NCBI RefSeq assembly: GCF_965222285.1
Contig: NZ_OZ244942.1
Span: forward strand, 2,232,001-2,296,000
Direction: 5' to 3'
DNA: 64,000 nt
Source of the DNA: Tepidicaulis sp002389665
Lineage (GTDB): Bacteria > Pseudomonadota > Alphaproteobacteria > Parvibaculales > Parvibaculaceae
Shown in pieces: positions 53,244 to 62,638 of this stretch. The stretch's first letter is position 1; every line of letters starts with the position of its first letter. The notes under the pieces were generated by a model. It was not told where the DNA came from, ran no database searches, and saw nothing but the letters and a program-made list of their open reading frames with translations. The translations under genes and the position numbers were made by a program.

Positions 53244-53306
53244 GGTCCGGCTTGCTCCATCGTCGCCAATAGGCCAAAGGCCGCTTTTGGCGGCCTGCTG
53301 TTGCGA

Positions 53307-53335
53307 GTTATATAAATATATCTTTATGTCTGCAA
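53307..53335 (-). promoter_or_regulatory. Promoter and operator of the arsR-metF-metH operon
   Basis: On the minus strand TTGCAG (53330-53335) and TATAAC (53307-53312) have exactly 17-bp spacing. A 20-bp near-palindrome (53310-53329; ACATAAAGAT then ATATTTATAT, 8 of 10 pairs matching) fills the spacer and part of the -10. This AT-rich two-fold site fits an ArsR-type dimer blocking RNA polymerase. The ~60-nt leader that follows is too short for a known SAM, SAH or cobalamin riboswitch. Confidence 0.7.
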
Positions 53336-53593
53336 GTGATTTCACGGTTCGCGTCATTTTCGCAACAGCTTTGCGATTTCAGAAAAGTGAAACGCGGGGC
53401 CGCTGGTTATGCCCAAGCCCCTGTGATAGCTAAAAATTCTGGGGTTAACCGCGATTCTGACGCGCTTGGCGCGGGCGTTCATATGCCCTTAAGAGCGCTG
53501 CGGTTAAGGATTGCGTTCCGCCTTTGCTCCGGCAAATACCTGGAAGCAGAAATAAGGCGCTTATATATGAGCGTGCCCATAGCAGGAGCAACT
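53336..53593 (+). other. mlaA upstream region
   Basis: Non-coding stretch upstream of mlaA. TATATA at 53562-53567, about 26 bp before the ATG, is a possible -10 but has no good -35. GGTTAA occurs twice (near 53443 and 53507). Nothing else recognised. Confidence 0.35.
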
Positions 53594-54379
53594 ATGACCG
53601 AGCTCGTGAATAACAAGGTAAACAAGGCGCTGGCCCTGGTTCTTGGCGTCTCTCTCTTCGCTGCAGGCTGCGCCACGGCGCCGGACCCGGCGGATGAGGC
53701 GGCGGTTGCCGCTTATGAGGAAGCCAACGACCCGCTGGAGCCGATGAACCGTTATTTCTTCGAGCTCAACCGGTTTGCCGACATCATTCTGCTGCGCCCG
53801 GCCGCTGAAATTTACGACGGGGTGCTGCCGCGCCAGGCCAAACAGGGCGTGCGCCATTTCCTCGACAACCTGCGCGCGCCGGTCATTCTGGCCAACGACG
53901 TGCTGCAGGGCGAATGGAACCGCGCCGAAACCACGGCAACGCGCTTCGGCATCAACACGACCGTCGGTGTGCTCGGCCTCGACGATCCGGCCACAGATTA
54001 CGGCTATACCCGCCACGGTGAGGATTTCGGCCAGACGCTTGCCGTTTACGGCGTCAATGAAGGCCCCTATCTCTTCCTGCCCGTTCTGGGCCCGGCCCCG
54101 CCCCGCGACCTGACGGGCGTCGTGGTCGATCAGTTCTTCGATCCTTTGACCTATATCTTCTGGGATGACGGCTACACCGTGCCGGTGACACGCTTCGTGC
54201 TGAACGGCGTGGACCTTCGGGCGCGTAACCTAGAAGTTCTCGACGAAATCGAGCGTACGTCCGTGGACTATTACGCCACCATTCGCAGCCTCTACCGCCA
54301 AAGCCGTGCGGAAGAGATCGCAAATGGTCAAACAAATGTCGAAGATTTGCCCGATATCTCGAATATCAGCTTTGAGTAG
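53594..54379 (+). CDS. mlaA: MlaA (VacJ) family outer-membrane lipoprotein
   Basis: A 261-residue lipoprotein that removes misplaced phospholipids from the outer leaflet of the outer membrane. Signal peptide with lipobox FAAGC (Cys26), then the family text DPLEPMNRYFFELNRFAD, GVRHFLDNLRAPVILANDVLQG, RFGINTTVGVLGLDDPA, DFGQTLAVYGVNEGPYLFLP. The start is set by AGGAG 5 bases before ATG 53594; upstream in-frame codons lie in the promoter. mlaC follows, so the OM and periplasmic parts of the Mla path are paired here. Confidence 0.93.
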   Translation: MTELVNNKVNKALALVLGVSLFAAGCATAPDPADEAAVAAYEEANDPLEPMNRYFFELNRFADIILLRPAAEIYDGVLPRQAKQGVRHFLDNLRAPVILANDVLQGEWNRAETTATRFGINTTVGVLGLDDPATDYGYTRHGEDFGQTLAVYGVNEGPYLFLPVLGPAPPRDLTGVVVDQFFDPLTYIFWDDGYTVPVTRFVLNGVDLRARNLEVLDEIERTSVDYYATIRSLYRQSRAEEIANGQTNVEDLPDISNISFE

Positions 54380-54462
54380 CTCTTCAGTTTAAGCGTACGT
54401 CCTGAAGACGCAGCACCTTCGAATAACCAACAGGAGGGCCCGTTTCGGCGGGCACAGCGACC

Positions 54463-55206
54463 ATGACCACGTTTTCTGAGGCCGTAGCTCCCTCGGCCCG
54501 CCCCCTCGCAAACCTCTTTGCCGGCGCGGCCCTTGCCGCCGGGCTGCTGATCGCCGGTTTCGCGCCTGCTTTTGCAAATCCGAAAGAGGAAGCAAAAGCC
54601 TATGTGCAGCAGCTGGCCGATGAGACAATTGCCATTCTCTCCAAGGACGGTCAGACGCCGAGCGAACGCGAAGCCGCCTTCCGCGAACTCTTCACCGAGA
54701 ATCTGGATATTCCCCGCGTGGCAGGCTTTGCGCTTGGCCAATATGCCCGCCTGCCCTCTCCTGAGGAGAAAAAGGAATATATCCAGCTCATCGAAGAGTT
54801 CATCGTCAAGGTCTACGCCAACCGGCTCTCCGCCTATACCGACCAGACCTTCCATGTGAACGGCGCCGTGGAAAAAGGCTCCAAGGGCAAGGAAGTGATA
54901 GTTGAAAGCAAGATCGAGTTTGCCAGCGGCCGCGAGCCGGTGCCGGTGGACTGGTGGCTGCTGCGCCAGGATGAGGGCTTCAAGGTCTTCGACGTGAAGG
55001 TGCTCGGCATCTGGATGGCGCAGGAACAGCGCGACACGTTCATCTCGGTCATCCGCAACAATGGCGGCAAGTTCGAGCCGCTGCTGAAACATCTGCGCGC
55101 CCAGATCGGCCAGGCGGAAGAAGAAATCCAGCAGAAACTGACCGGCGAAGCCCAGCCGCAGCCCGGCGACACCCCGGCCGAAGAAGAAGCGCCGGCAAGC
55201 GAATAA
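54463..55206 (+). CDS. mlaC: MlaC-like periplasmic phospholipid-binding protein
   Basis: A 247-residue exported protein: signal peptide (LANLFAGAALAAGLLIAGFAPAFA, cut near residue 38) followed by the MlaC/Ttg2D fold: FRELFTENLDIPRVAGFALGQY, EYIQLIEEFIVKVYANRLSAY and VDWWLLRQDEGFKVFDVKVLGIWMAQEQR. It shuttles phospholipid between MlaA and the MlaFEDB inner-membrane complex. The C-terminus is a Glu/Pro/Ala-rich tail. CAGGAGGG lies upstream. The mlaFED genes are not in this window. Confidence 0.9.
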   Translation: MTTFSEAVAPSARPLANLFAGAALAAGLLIAGFAPAFANPKEEAKAYVQQLADETIAILSKDGQTPSEREAAFRELFTENLDIPRVAGFALGQYARLPSPEEKKEYIQLIEEFIVKVYANRLSAYTDQTFHVNGAVEKGSKGKEVIVESKIEFASGREPVPVDWWLLRQDEGFKVFDVKVLGIWMAQEQRDTFISVIRNNGGKFEPLLKHLRAQIGQAEEEIQQKLTGEAQPQPGDTPAEEEAPASE

Positions 55207-55233
55207 GCCCGCAGCTCTTCAATTCAAACACAA

Positions 55234-55259
55234 AAACGGCGCCCCGCGGGGCGCCGTTT
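55234..55259. terminator. Bidirectional rho-independent terminator between mlaC and ettA
   Basis: A perfect 26-bp palindrome: arms AAACGGCGCCCCG and CGGGGCGCCGTTT. It is flanked by CAAAA on the left and CTTTA on the right, giving U-rich ends in both directions between two convergent genes. Confidence 0.85.
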
Positions 55260-55282
55260 CTTTATCCGGAAAACCAGACCAC

Positions 55283-56941
<1,659 letters not shown>

Positions 56942-57290
56942 GAATTCCCTCTGCTCTGCCTGATGCTTGGCCTGGGCCAGGGCTGAAACCGCCCGCCGCC
57001 GGCCATTGACTTGGGGCAGAGTAGTAACGGATTGCGCTGCCCGGAACAACGCCGGATAAACCCCGCCCTTCCCTGCCTTTTTCACGCCGGAGGGCGGCAC
57101 GCCCCGCCTTGCCCTGTCCTGAAAAGGGGCAAAACCCAGTGCAAACTAAGAGGGCCTTAACCAATTCGTTTAGGGCTTGTTTAAAACACCCTCACCTATG
57201 GTTGAGCCGTGGGGTTGGGCATTTGCGCCCGCGGAAAACGCGGCGGCATTTCCAAACCGATAGATGAACGTGAGCCAGAAAGGTTCCAGC
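56942..57290. other. ettA / HD-GYP regulator divergent intergenic region
   Basis: About 350 bp without a gene. Around 57155-57190 there is TTAACCAATTCGTTTAGG, reminiscent of alphaproteobacterial CtrA-type TTAA sites but without a proper TTAA-N7-TTAA, and next to it a rough palindrome GGGCTTGTTTAAAACACCC. The ettA-proximal half shows no clear signal. Confidence 0.4.
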
Positions 57291-58835
57291 ATGACGTTCG
57301 CGCCAAGCGAAGAGAGATTTCTGTTTGCCGAGGAACGGCCGGCGGAAGTCCCCCATCACGGGGTTTGGAAAGTTCTCATCGTCGACGATGAACCGGAGGT
57401 GCATTCGGTCACGCGCCTTGCGCTGCACGACGTTGTCTTTGCAGGGCGCGGTCTGGAGCTGATCTCGGCGCACTCCGCGTCCGAAGCCGAAGACATTATG
57501 CGCCGCCACAGCGACATTGCCGTCATCCTTCTCGACGTGGTGATGGAAACCGACAATGCCGGGCTCGAGCTTATTCGCCGCATCCGCGATACGATGCGCA
57601 ATACCGCAACGCGCATCATCCTGCGCACCGGCCAGCCGGGCCAGGCGCCGGAGCGCGATGTCATCATCCGCTACGATATCAACGATTACCGTGAAAAGAC
57701 CGATCTGACGTCTTCTCATCTCTTCACCGCCATTTACGGCGCGCTGCGCGCCTACCGCGACATCAATGCGCTCGAGCATCATCAGGAAGGGCTGGAAGAA
57801 GTCATTGCCGCCACCTCCGCCCTCTTCGAATGCCAGAGCCTGAGTGCCTTTACCCGCACCGCCGAATACCGCTTCCCCAAACTACTGGCCAAGACGACCG
57901 CGAGCCGCGCCACGAATATCGACATGATCTGGGCCAAGCGCGTCGACGGGGACAATCTCGACGTGATCGCGGCTACCGGCGCGCTCCGCCCGCTTGCCGG
58001 CTGCACAACCGTCTCGGACCTGCCGGAAATCTTGCTGCAACGTTTCGACGAGCTTGAAAAAGCCGGCTCTATCGTCACCGGCACCTGGCTTGGCGGGCTC
58101 TACCGTGAAAGCGCCACGCTCGAATATGTCTTCTACATGGAAGGCCTGCATGCGCTGACGCCGACGGACCGCAACCTGCTCGACGTTTATATGCGCCAGG
58201 CGACCAGCGCCTTCGACAATCTGGTTCTCAGCCAGCAGCTCGACGAAACCCAGCGCGAAATCGTCTACCGGCTGGGCGAAGCGGTGGAAAGCCGCTCCCA
58301 GGAGACCGGCAACCACGTCAAGCGTGTGGCGGAAATCAGCCGCCTGATTGCGCGCGGCGCAGGGCTCTCACCGCGGGACTGCGACATTATTTTCCACGCC
58401 TCGCCCTTGCACGATGTCGGCAAGATCGCCATTCCCGATGCGATCCTCAACAAGCCCGGCAAGCTGACGGCGGACGAATGGGAAATCATGAAAACCCATG
58501 CCACCAAGGGATATGAGATGCTCGCAAATTCCGAGCGCCCGATCCTGAAAGCGGCAGCCGTGATCGCCCGCGACCATCACGAAAAATGGGATGGCTCGGG
58601 TTACCCGGAAGGACGCCGGGGCGAGGAGATCGACATTATGGGCCGCATCACGGCGGTAGCGGATGTTTTCGATGCCCTGGGCTCGGACCGCTGCTACAAA
58701 AAAGCCTGGCCGCTCGACAATGTCCTGGACCTCTTCCGCCGGGAAAGCGGCAAGCATTTCGACCCGAAGCTCGTCGACATTCTCTTCGACAATCTGGACA
58801 CGATCAAAGAAATCCAGCAGCGCTATTCCGACTGA
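57291..58835 (+). CDS. Response regulator with DUF3369 and HD-GYP phosphodiesterase domain
   Basis: A 514-residue regulator. A receiver domain holds the acidic pair DD (32-33) and the phospho-acceptor Asp82 (VILLDVVMETDNAG), followed by a DUF3369 sensor region (about 170-330) and an HD-GYP domain with HDVGK (about 374) and HHEKWDGSGYPEGRRGEEI. All catalytic motif residues are present, so it should hydrolyse cyclic di-GMP. No partner histidine kinase is adjacent. AGAAAGG upstream favours the ATG at 57291 over 57264. Confidence 0.92.
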   Translation: MTFAPSEERFLFAEERPAEVPHHGVWKVLIVDDEPEVHSVTRLALHDVVFAGRGLELISAHSASEAEDIMRRHSDIAVILLDVVMETDNAGLELIRRIRDTMRNTATRIILRTGQPGQAPERDVIIRYDINDYREKTDLTSSHLFTAIYGALRAYRDINALEHHQEGLEEVIAATSALFECQSLSAFTRTAEYRFPKLLAKTTASRATNIDMIWAKRVDGDNLDVIAATGALRPLAGCTTVSDLPEILLQRFDELEKAGSIVTGTWLGGLYRESATLEYVFYMEGLHALTPTDRNLLDVYMRQATSAFDNLVLSQQLDETQREIVYRLGEAVESRSQETGNHVKRVAEISRLIARGAGLSPRDCDIIFHASPLHDVGKIAIPDAILNKPGKLTADEWEIMKTHATKGYEMLANSERPILKAAAVIARDHHEKWDGSGYPEGRRGEEIDIMGRITAVADVFDALGSDRCYKKAWPLDNVLDLFRRESGKHFDPKLVDILFDNLDTIKEIQQRYSD

Positions 58836-58930
58836 CGCCGCCCTTTGCCCCTGCCGGACCCTCAGCAGGCGCTTCCGGTCCCCGCCAAGTTCTGCTATAC
58901 GCCCCTTGATGTCCTTCTGGATGTCTTTGG

Positions 58931-59007
58931 GGGCCTGTAGCTCAGTTGGTTAGAGCGAACCGCTCATAACGGTTTGGTCGCAGGTTCGAGTCCTGCCGGG
59001 CCCACCA
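58931..59007 (+). tRNA. tRNA with CAU anticodon, probably tRNA-Ile2 (alternative: elongator tRNA-Met)
   Basis: A 77-nt cloverleaf with encoded CCA: acceptor GGGCCTG pairs with CGGGCCC, D arm GTAGCTCAGTTGGTTAGAG, anticodon stem-loop CCGCTCATAACGG and T arm GCAGGTTCGAGTCCTGC. The anticodon is CAU. C4-G69 and C5-G68 are the pairs that E. coli TilS requires in tRNA-Ile2, and the acceptor is like alphaproteobacterial tRNA-Ile(GAU). It would then read AUA after lysidine modification of C34. tRNA finders may label it Met. Confidence 0.92.
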
Positions 59008-59151
59008 TCCTCTCTTTTCCCGTTTTTCCGCCGCAATGACCCCATATCTTGGCTTAAGACAAAGGGCCATAAACGCCGCATTTTTGTCTCAATCGGCAGC
59101 CATGCTGCGCGCGTCACGAAACGGGTCCGCGACAATCCAAAGGGGTTTCCC

Positions 59152-59889
59152 ATGCAACAGACGGCGCATAAAAATACGGCAAAAATCCTTAGCGCTTTTG
59201 CTGCTCTCATCATCCTTGCCGGCGGAACGCTGGCGGCGCATGCCGACGATACGCCTTTCCGCCGCACCATCCAGGTTTCCGGCGAAGGCAAGATCAACGC
59301 CGTGCCCGATACCGCTCATATCAATTCCGGCGTCGTCACCGAGGCGAAAACCGCCCGCGAGGCGCTGACCGCCAATACCGAGGCCATGAACAAAGTCTTC
59401 GCCGCGCTGGAAGAAATCGGCATCGAAAAGCGCGACATCCAGACCTCTCAGTTCAACATCAACCCGGTTTACACCTATCCCGAGCGCGGCTCGAACGAAG
59501 TGCCGACCATCAAATCCTACCGCGTGACGAATGCGCTTTCCGTGCGCCTGCGCGATACGGACAAGATCGGCGCGGTGCTGGACAAGCTCGTCACCGTCGG
59601 CTCGAACCGGGTGAGCGGTGTCGGCTTTGAAGTTTCCAACGCCAAAGCCATGTTGGACAAGGCGCGCGAGGATGCAGTGAAAGACGCGCTGCGCAAGGCG
59701 AAAGTCTATGCCGCCTCCGCCGGCGTGGTGTTGGGCCGGGTGCTCACCATCAATGAAGGCGGCAGCTATGTGCCCCAGCCGAAAATGATGATGCGCGCGG
59801 CGATGGAAGATTCAGGTTCCGCCGTTCCCATTGCCTCGGGCGAGCAGGAATTGACGGCGAGCGTCAACCTCACCATCGAAATCGAGTAA
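59152..59889 (+). CDS. SIMPL domain (DUF541) exported protein
   Basis: A 245-residue protein with a signal peptide (AFAALIILAGGTLAAHA, cut near residue 32) and a SIMPL/DUF541 domain: TIQVSGEGKINAVPDTAHI at the start, IEKRDIQTSQFNINPVY, then LDKAREDAVKDALRKAKVYA. Related proteins (BP26, YggE) form oligomeric periplasmic rings and are linked to oxidative stress; a mechanism is not known. Confidence 0.88.
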   Translation: MQQTAHKNTAKILSAFAALIILAGGTLAAHADDTPFRRTIQVSGEGKINAVPDTAHINSGVVTEAKTAREALTANTEAMNKVFAALEEIGIEKRDIQTSQFNINPVYTYPERGSNEVPTIKSYRVTNALSVRLRDTDKIGAVLDKLVTVGSNRVSGVGFEVSNAKAMLDKAREDAVKDALRKAKVYAASAGVVLGRVLTINEGGSYVPQPKMMMRAAMEDSGSAVPIASGEQELTASVNLTIEIE

Positions 59890-59952
59890 GACAATATTTG
59901 CCCCGGTTTCCGCACGGGCCCCGCGCCCGGCGGAAATCGAGGGGCAATTGTC
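59890..59952 (+). terminator. Long imperfect hairpin after the SIMPL gene
   Basis: Stem blocks pair in order: GACAAT with ATTGTC, TGCCCC with GGGGCA, TTTCCGC with GCGGAAA, and CGGG with CCCG inside the loop. It starts directly after the stop codon. No long U-tract follows, so it may end transcription or protect the mRNA 3' end. Confidence 0.45.
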
Positions 59953-60010
59953 CTTGTCCCCCGCCCGCTCTCCCCGCGATGCTGGCTCCGCATAAACCTG
60001 GAGCCCACCG

Positions 60011-61117
60011 ATGAGAGCCTTTGCCGCCCCCCTTCTGACCTTCCTTATTCTCTGCACATGCGTTCTTAGCTTGCCGGTAAAGGCTGCGGAACGGGTCACG
60101 CCGAAGCATGGCCGCGCGGAGCTTGTCGTTGCCATTCTCGCGCAGAACGACGGGACCGAGATCACCGATTTCCTCGTGCCCCATGCGCTTCTGTCCGAAG
60201 CTCCCGGCACGAAGGTTCTTGCCGTTGCAGAAGAACCGGGGCCCATCTCCTTCTGGCCGGCACTGAAAGCCGAGCCCGACATGGATCTTGCAAAATTCGA
60301 TGCCGCCTGGCCGGAAGGCGCAGACCTCATCGTCGTGCCTGCCGTGCACGATCCCCAGAACGCGCGCCTGACCGCCTGGCTCCGCGCGCAGGCCGCCAAA
60401 GGCGCCTTTATCGCCTCGATCTGCGATGGCAGTCTCCTCCTCGCAGAAAGCGGCGTGCTCGACGGACATGAAGCGACAGGGCACTTCTATACCAAAGACA
60501 ATCGCCGCACCGACTACCCGCACGTCACCTGGCATGCCAACAGGCGCTATGTGGAAGACGGCCGTTTCCTCACCTCTTCCGGTGTGAGTGCCTCACTGCC
60601 CGCCTCCTTGCGCCTTGTGGAGCGGATCGCAGGACCCGCGGAAGCGCAAAAGCTTGCGGCGCGCTACGGCATTGCATCCTACGGACCGCAGCACAATAGC
60701 GACCGTTTCAACATCGGCTTGCGCGAGATTAGCACCGCGCTTACGAACTTGCTTTTCGGCTGGCCGCGCAGCACCTACGCCGTGCTGGGCAAAGACGGCA
60801 TGGATCAGGTGGACCTTGCCTTCGCCGTCGATATGGGCGCGCGCAGCTGGGAATCCGCCTCCTCGCTTGCCGCAGATGGCACCGAGCTTAGAACTGCGCA
60901 AGGTCTGCGCTTTTATCCGGACATGAGCATGGAAGAAGCGCAGAGCGCGCTCACCCTCGCCCTGCCCGGTGACGCCCGCAGCGCCGATGTCACGCTTTCA
61001 AGCAGCGCCAGCTTGCGCAGCGATATGCTGAAACTTCTTGAAGAAACCCACGGCGCGGCAACAGCTAGCTTCATCGCCACGCAAATCGAGTACCCGCTGG
61101 AAACGCAATTGCCTTGA
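60011..61117 (+). CDS. Exported DJ-1/PfpI-like (GATase1-like) protein
   Basis: A 368-residue protein with a signal peptide (LLTFLILCTCVLSLPVKA) and a DJ-1/PfpI domain at ~35-210: AILAQNDGTEITDFLVPHALL, ADLIVVPAV and the nucleophile elbow ASICDGSLLLAESGVLDGHEATGHF (Cys138). This is the sensor half of GlxA/FtrA-type AraC regulators, but no HTH follows. The C-terminal ~150 residues (FGWPRSTYAVLGKDGMDQVDLAF) begin with a second GATase-like block. Periplasmic location is inferred from the signal. Function unknown. Confidence 0.78.
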   Translation: MRAFAAPLLTFLILCTCVLSLPVKAAERVTPKHGRAELVVAILAQNDGTEITDFLVPHALLSEAPGTKVLAVAEEPGPISFWPALKAEPDMDLAKFDAAWPEGADLIVVPAVHDPQNARLTAWLRAQAAKGAFIASICDGSLLLAESGVLDGHEATGHFYTKDNRRTDYPHVTWHANRRYVEDGRFLTSSGVSASLPASLRLVERIAGPAEAQKLAARYGIASYGPQHNSDRFNIGLREISTALTNLLFGWPRSTYAVLGKDGMDQVDLAFAVDMGARSWESASSLAADGTELRTAQGLRFYPDMSMEEAQSALTLALPGDARSADVTLSSSASLRSDMLKLLEETHGAATASFIATQIEYPLETQLP

Positions 61118-61139
61118 CCGGACGCGGTAATGGCACGCC

Positions 61140-61487
61140 TTAAAGCGGCTCGTTGCCCTCACCCATCAGCACGACGCGGGGCTCATGGGTTTCCGCTTCC
61201 GCCGCGCTCATCTGCGCATAAGCGATGATGATGACGAGATCGCCGACCTGCGCCTTGCGAGCGCCCGCGCCGTTAATGCCGATCATACGTGAGCCGGCCG
61301 GCGCTTCGATGGCATAAGTCGTGAACCGCTCACCATTATTGATGTTGAGTACATCCACCTGTTCGTTCGGCAAAATACCGGAACGCGCCAGAAGATCCTT
61401 ATCGATGGAGATCGAGCCTTCATAATGAAGATCGCATTGCGTCACCACCGCGCGGTGCAGCTTGGCTTTCAGCATGGTGAGATTCAT
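61140..61487 (-). CDS. panD: Aspartate 1-decarboxylase precursor
   Basis: A 115-residue pyruvoyl enzyme making beta-alanine for pantothenate and CoA. Self-cleavage occurs at Gly24-Ser25 in YEGSISID; LHRAVVTQCDLHYEG and GARKAQVGDLVIIIAYA are family text. GGGAG 7 bp before ATG 61487 and the exact alignment of G24-S25 with E. coli PanD fix the start. Convergent with the DJ-1-like gene. Confidence 0.94.
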   Translation of the reverse strand: MNLTMLKAKLHRAVVTQCDLHYEGSISIDKDLLARSGILPNEQVDVLNINNGERFTTYAIEAPAGSRMIGINGAGARKAQVGDLVIIIAYAQMSAAEAETHEPRVVLMGEGNEPL

Positions 61488-61624
61488 CGAGGCACTCCCA
61501 AGGGTCCAGACATACGCGGCGGGCACCGCCCCTTGCGCAAACGCGGCGCACCATATAGCCGCCCCGCCCCCGCCGCAACCGTTTCAAGCCTGCATAAATG
61601 CCCACACTGCTGCAGGCCTGACGG

Positions 61625-62542
61625 TCAAAAAGAAAATGCAGAGAAAAGCTCGTCCCATATGGGATCACGCCAGGACAAAACGATCTCGCGCATCAGATCC
61701 ACCCCGTCGACACGCCGCCAGACGGCGCCTTTGCCCAAATGCGCACGGGCCACGCTCTCTGGCATAAGGCAAACCCCTGCGCCCGCTGCAACAAGTCCCG
61801 CCGCCCATTCATCGCTCGTGACGCGCGCAACAACGAAGGGATTGGCATGCCCGCGCCGCAGCAGTTCCGTCGCCGCCCGGGTTTCCTCGCTATGCATGCG
61901 CACGATCATCGGTTGGCCGTCGACCTCGGCAAGCGTCAGCATTTTCTTCTTGGCAAAGGGCGCGCTTGCGGGAACGGCAAGCCCATGCGGTTCTCTCACC
62001 AGACACCGCTCGCGGGTCTTCTCCTGCGCGGCGCTCTTAGCCGCGCGCTTCTCGGCAGCATTCTTGTTGGAACGCCGGACCGGCGCCCGCGCATCCAGCG
62101 CCAGACGCGTGGTCAGCACGGCATCTGCCCGTGCCCGTGCCAGCAGTCCGCCGCCCTCGTCCGGCTCCATCTCCAGAATGCGGCATTCGCCAATTTCCCC
62201 GTTTGCAAGCACCCCGCCGATAAAAGCCGACAGAAAATTGCCCGGCACGGCACGCGCCGCAGCAAGACGCAGGTACTGCCGCGCAGGCTCAGCCGAACCT
62301 GCCGCCCGCAGCGCATTGACCCGGTGTACGATCTGCCGCGCAGGTTCCAACACCTGCTCCCCCAGCGGCGTCAGCGAGACGCCCCTTCGGCTGCGCTCCA
62401 AAAGCCTGCCGCCAATTTCCTGCTCAAGCGCAGCAATACCCGCCGAAAGGGTCGGCTGGGTCACAAAACAGCGCCGTGCGGCGGCTGTCATGCCGCCTTC
62501 CTCCACCGCCGCCAAAAAGAAGCGCAGATGCGTCACATTCAT
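61625..62542 (-). CDS. LysR family transcriptional regulator
   Basis: A 305-residue LysR regulator. N-terminal HTH: MNVTHLRFFLAAVEEGGMTAAARRC and VTQPTLSAGIAALEQEIGGRLL. The effector domain is in two halves with a basic insertion near the middle (RRSNKNAAEKRAAKSAAQEK) that is unusual for the family. The ATG at 62542 is used; a TTG two codons earlier is possible. Divergent from the acyl-CoA dehydrogenase gene, which it probably controls. Confidence 0.88.
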   Translation of the reverse strand: MNVTHLRFFLAAVEEGGMTAAARRCFVTQPTLSAGIAALEQEIGGRLLERSRRGVSLTPLGEQVLEPARQIVHRVNALRAAGSAEPARQYLRLAAARAVPGNFLSAFIGGVLANGEIGECRILEMEPDEGGGLLARARADAVLTTRLALDARAPVRRSNKNAAEKRAAKSAAQEKTRERCLVREPHGLAVPASAPFAKKKMLTLAEVDGQPMIVRMHSEETRAATELLRRGHANPFVVARVTSDEWAAGLVAAGAGVCLMPESVARAHLGKGAVWRRVDGVDLMREIVLSWRDPIWDELFSAFSF

Positions 62543-62556
62543 AGGCAAATACTATG

Positions 62557-62574
62557 GATAATATCAATATTATC
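62557..62574. promoter_or_regulatory. Candidate LysR binding site, 18-bp palindrome
   Basis: GATAATAT (62557-62564), CA, ATATTATC (62567-62574): perfect 8-bp arms in the 96-bp gap between the divergent LysR and dehydrogenase genes. It starts 15 bp from the LysR start codon, the usual place for the autoregulatory site. Confidence 0.55.
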
Positions 62575-62638
62575 AATTTTTCTTATTTAACTCACGCTCC
62601 TAGGCTGGCCCCGATTTTGACAAGTGACGGGAAAGCTC

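Noticed and set aside
53244..53306. SAM, SAH or cobalamin riboswitch in the leader of the methionine operon
   Set aside because: The leader is about 60 nt and shows no B12 box or conserved pseudoknot layout; the operator in the promoter is sufficient.
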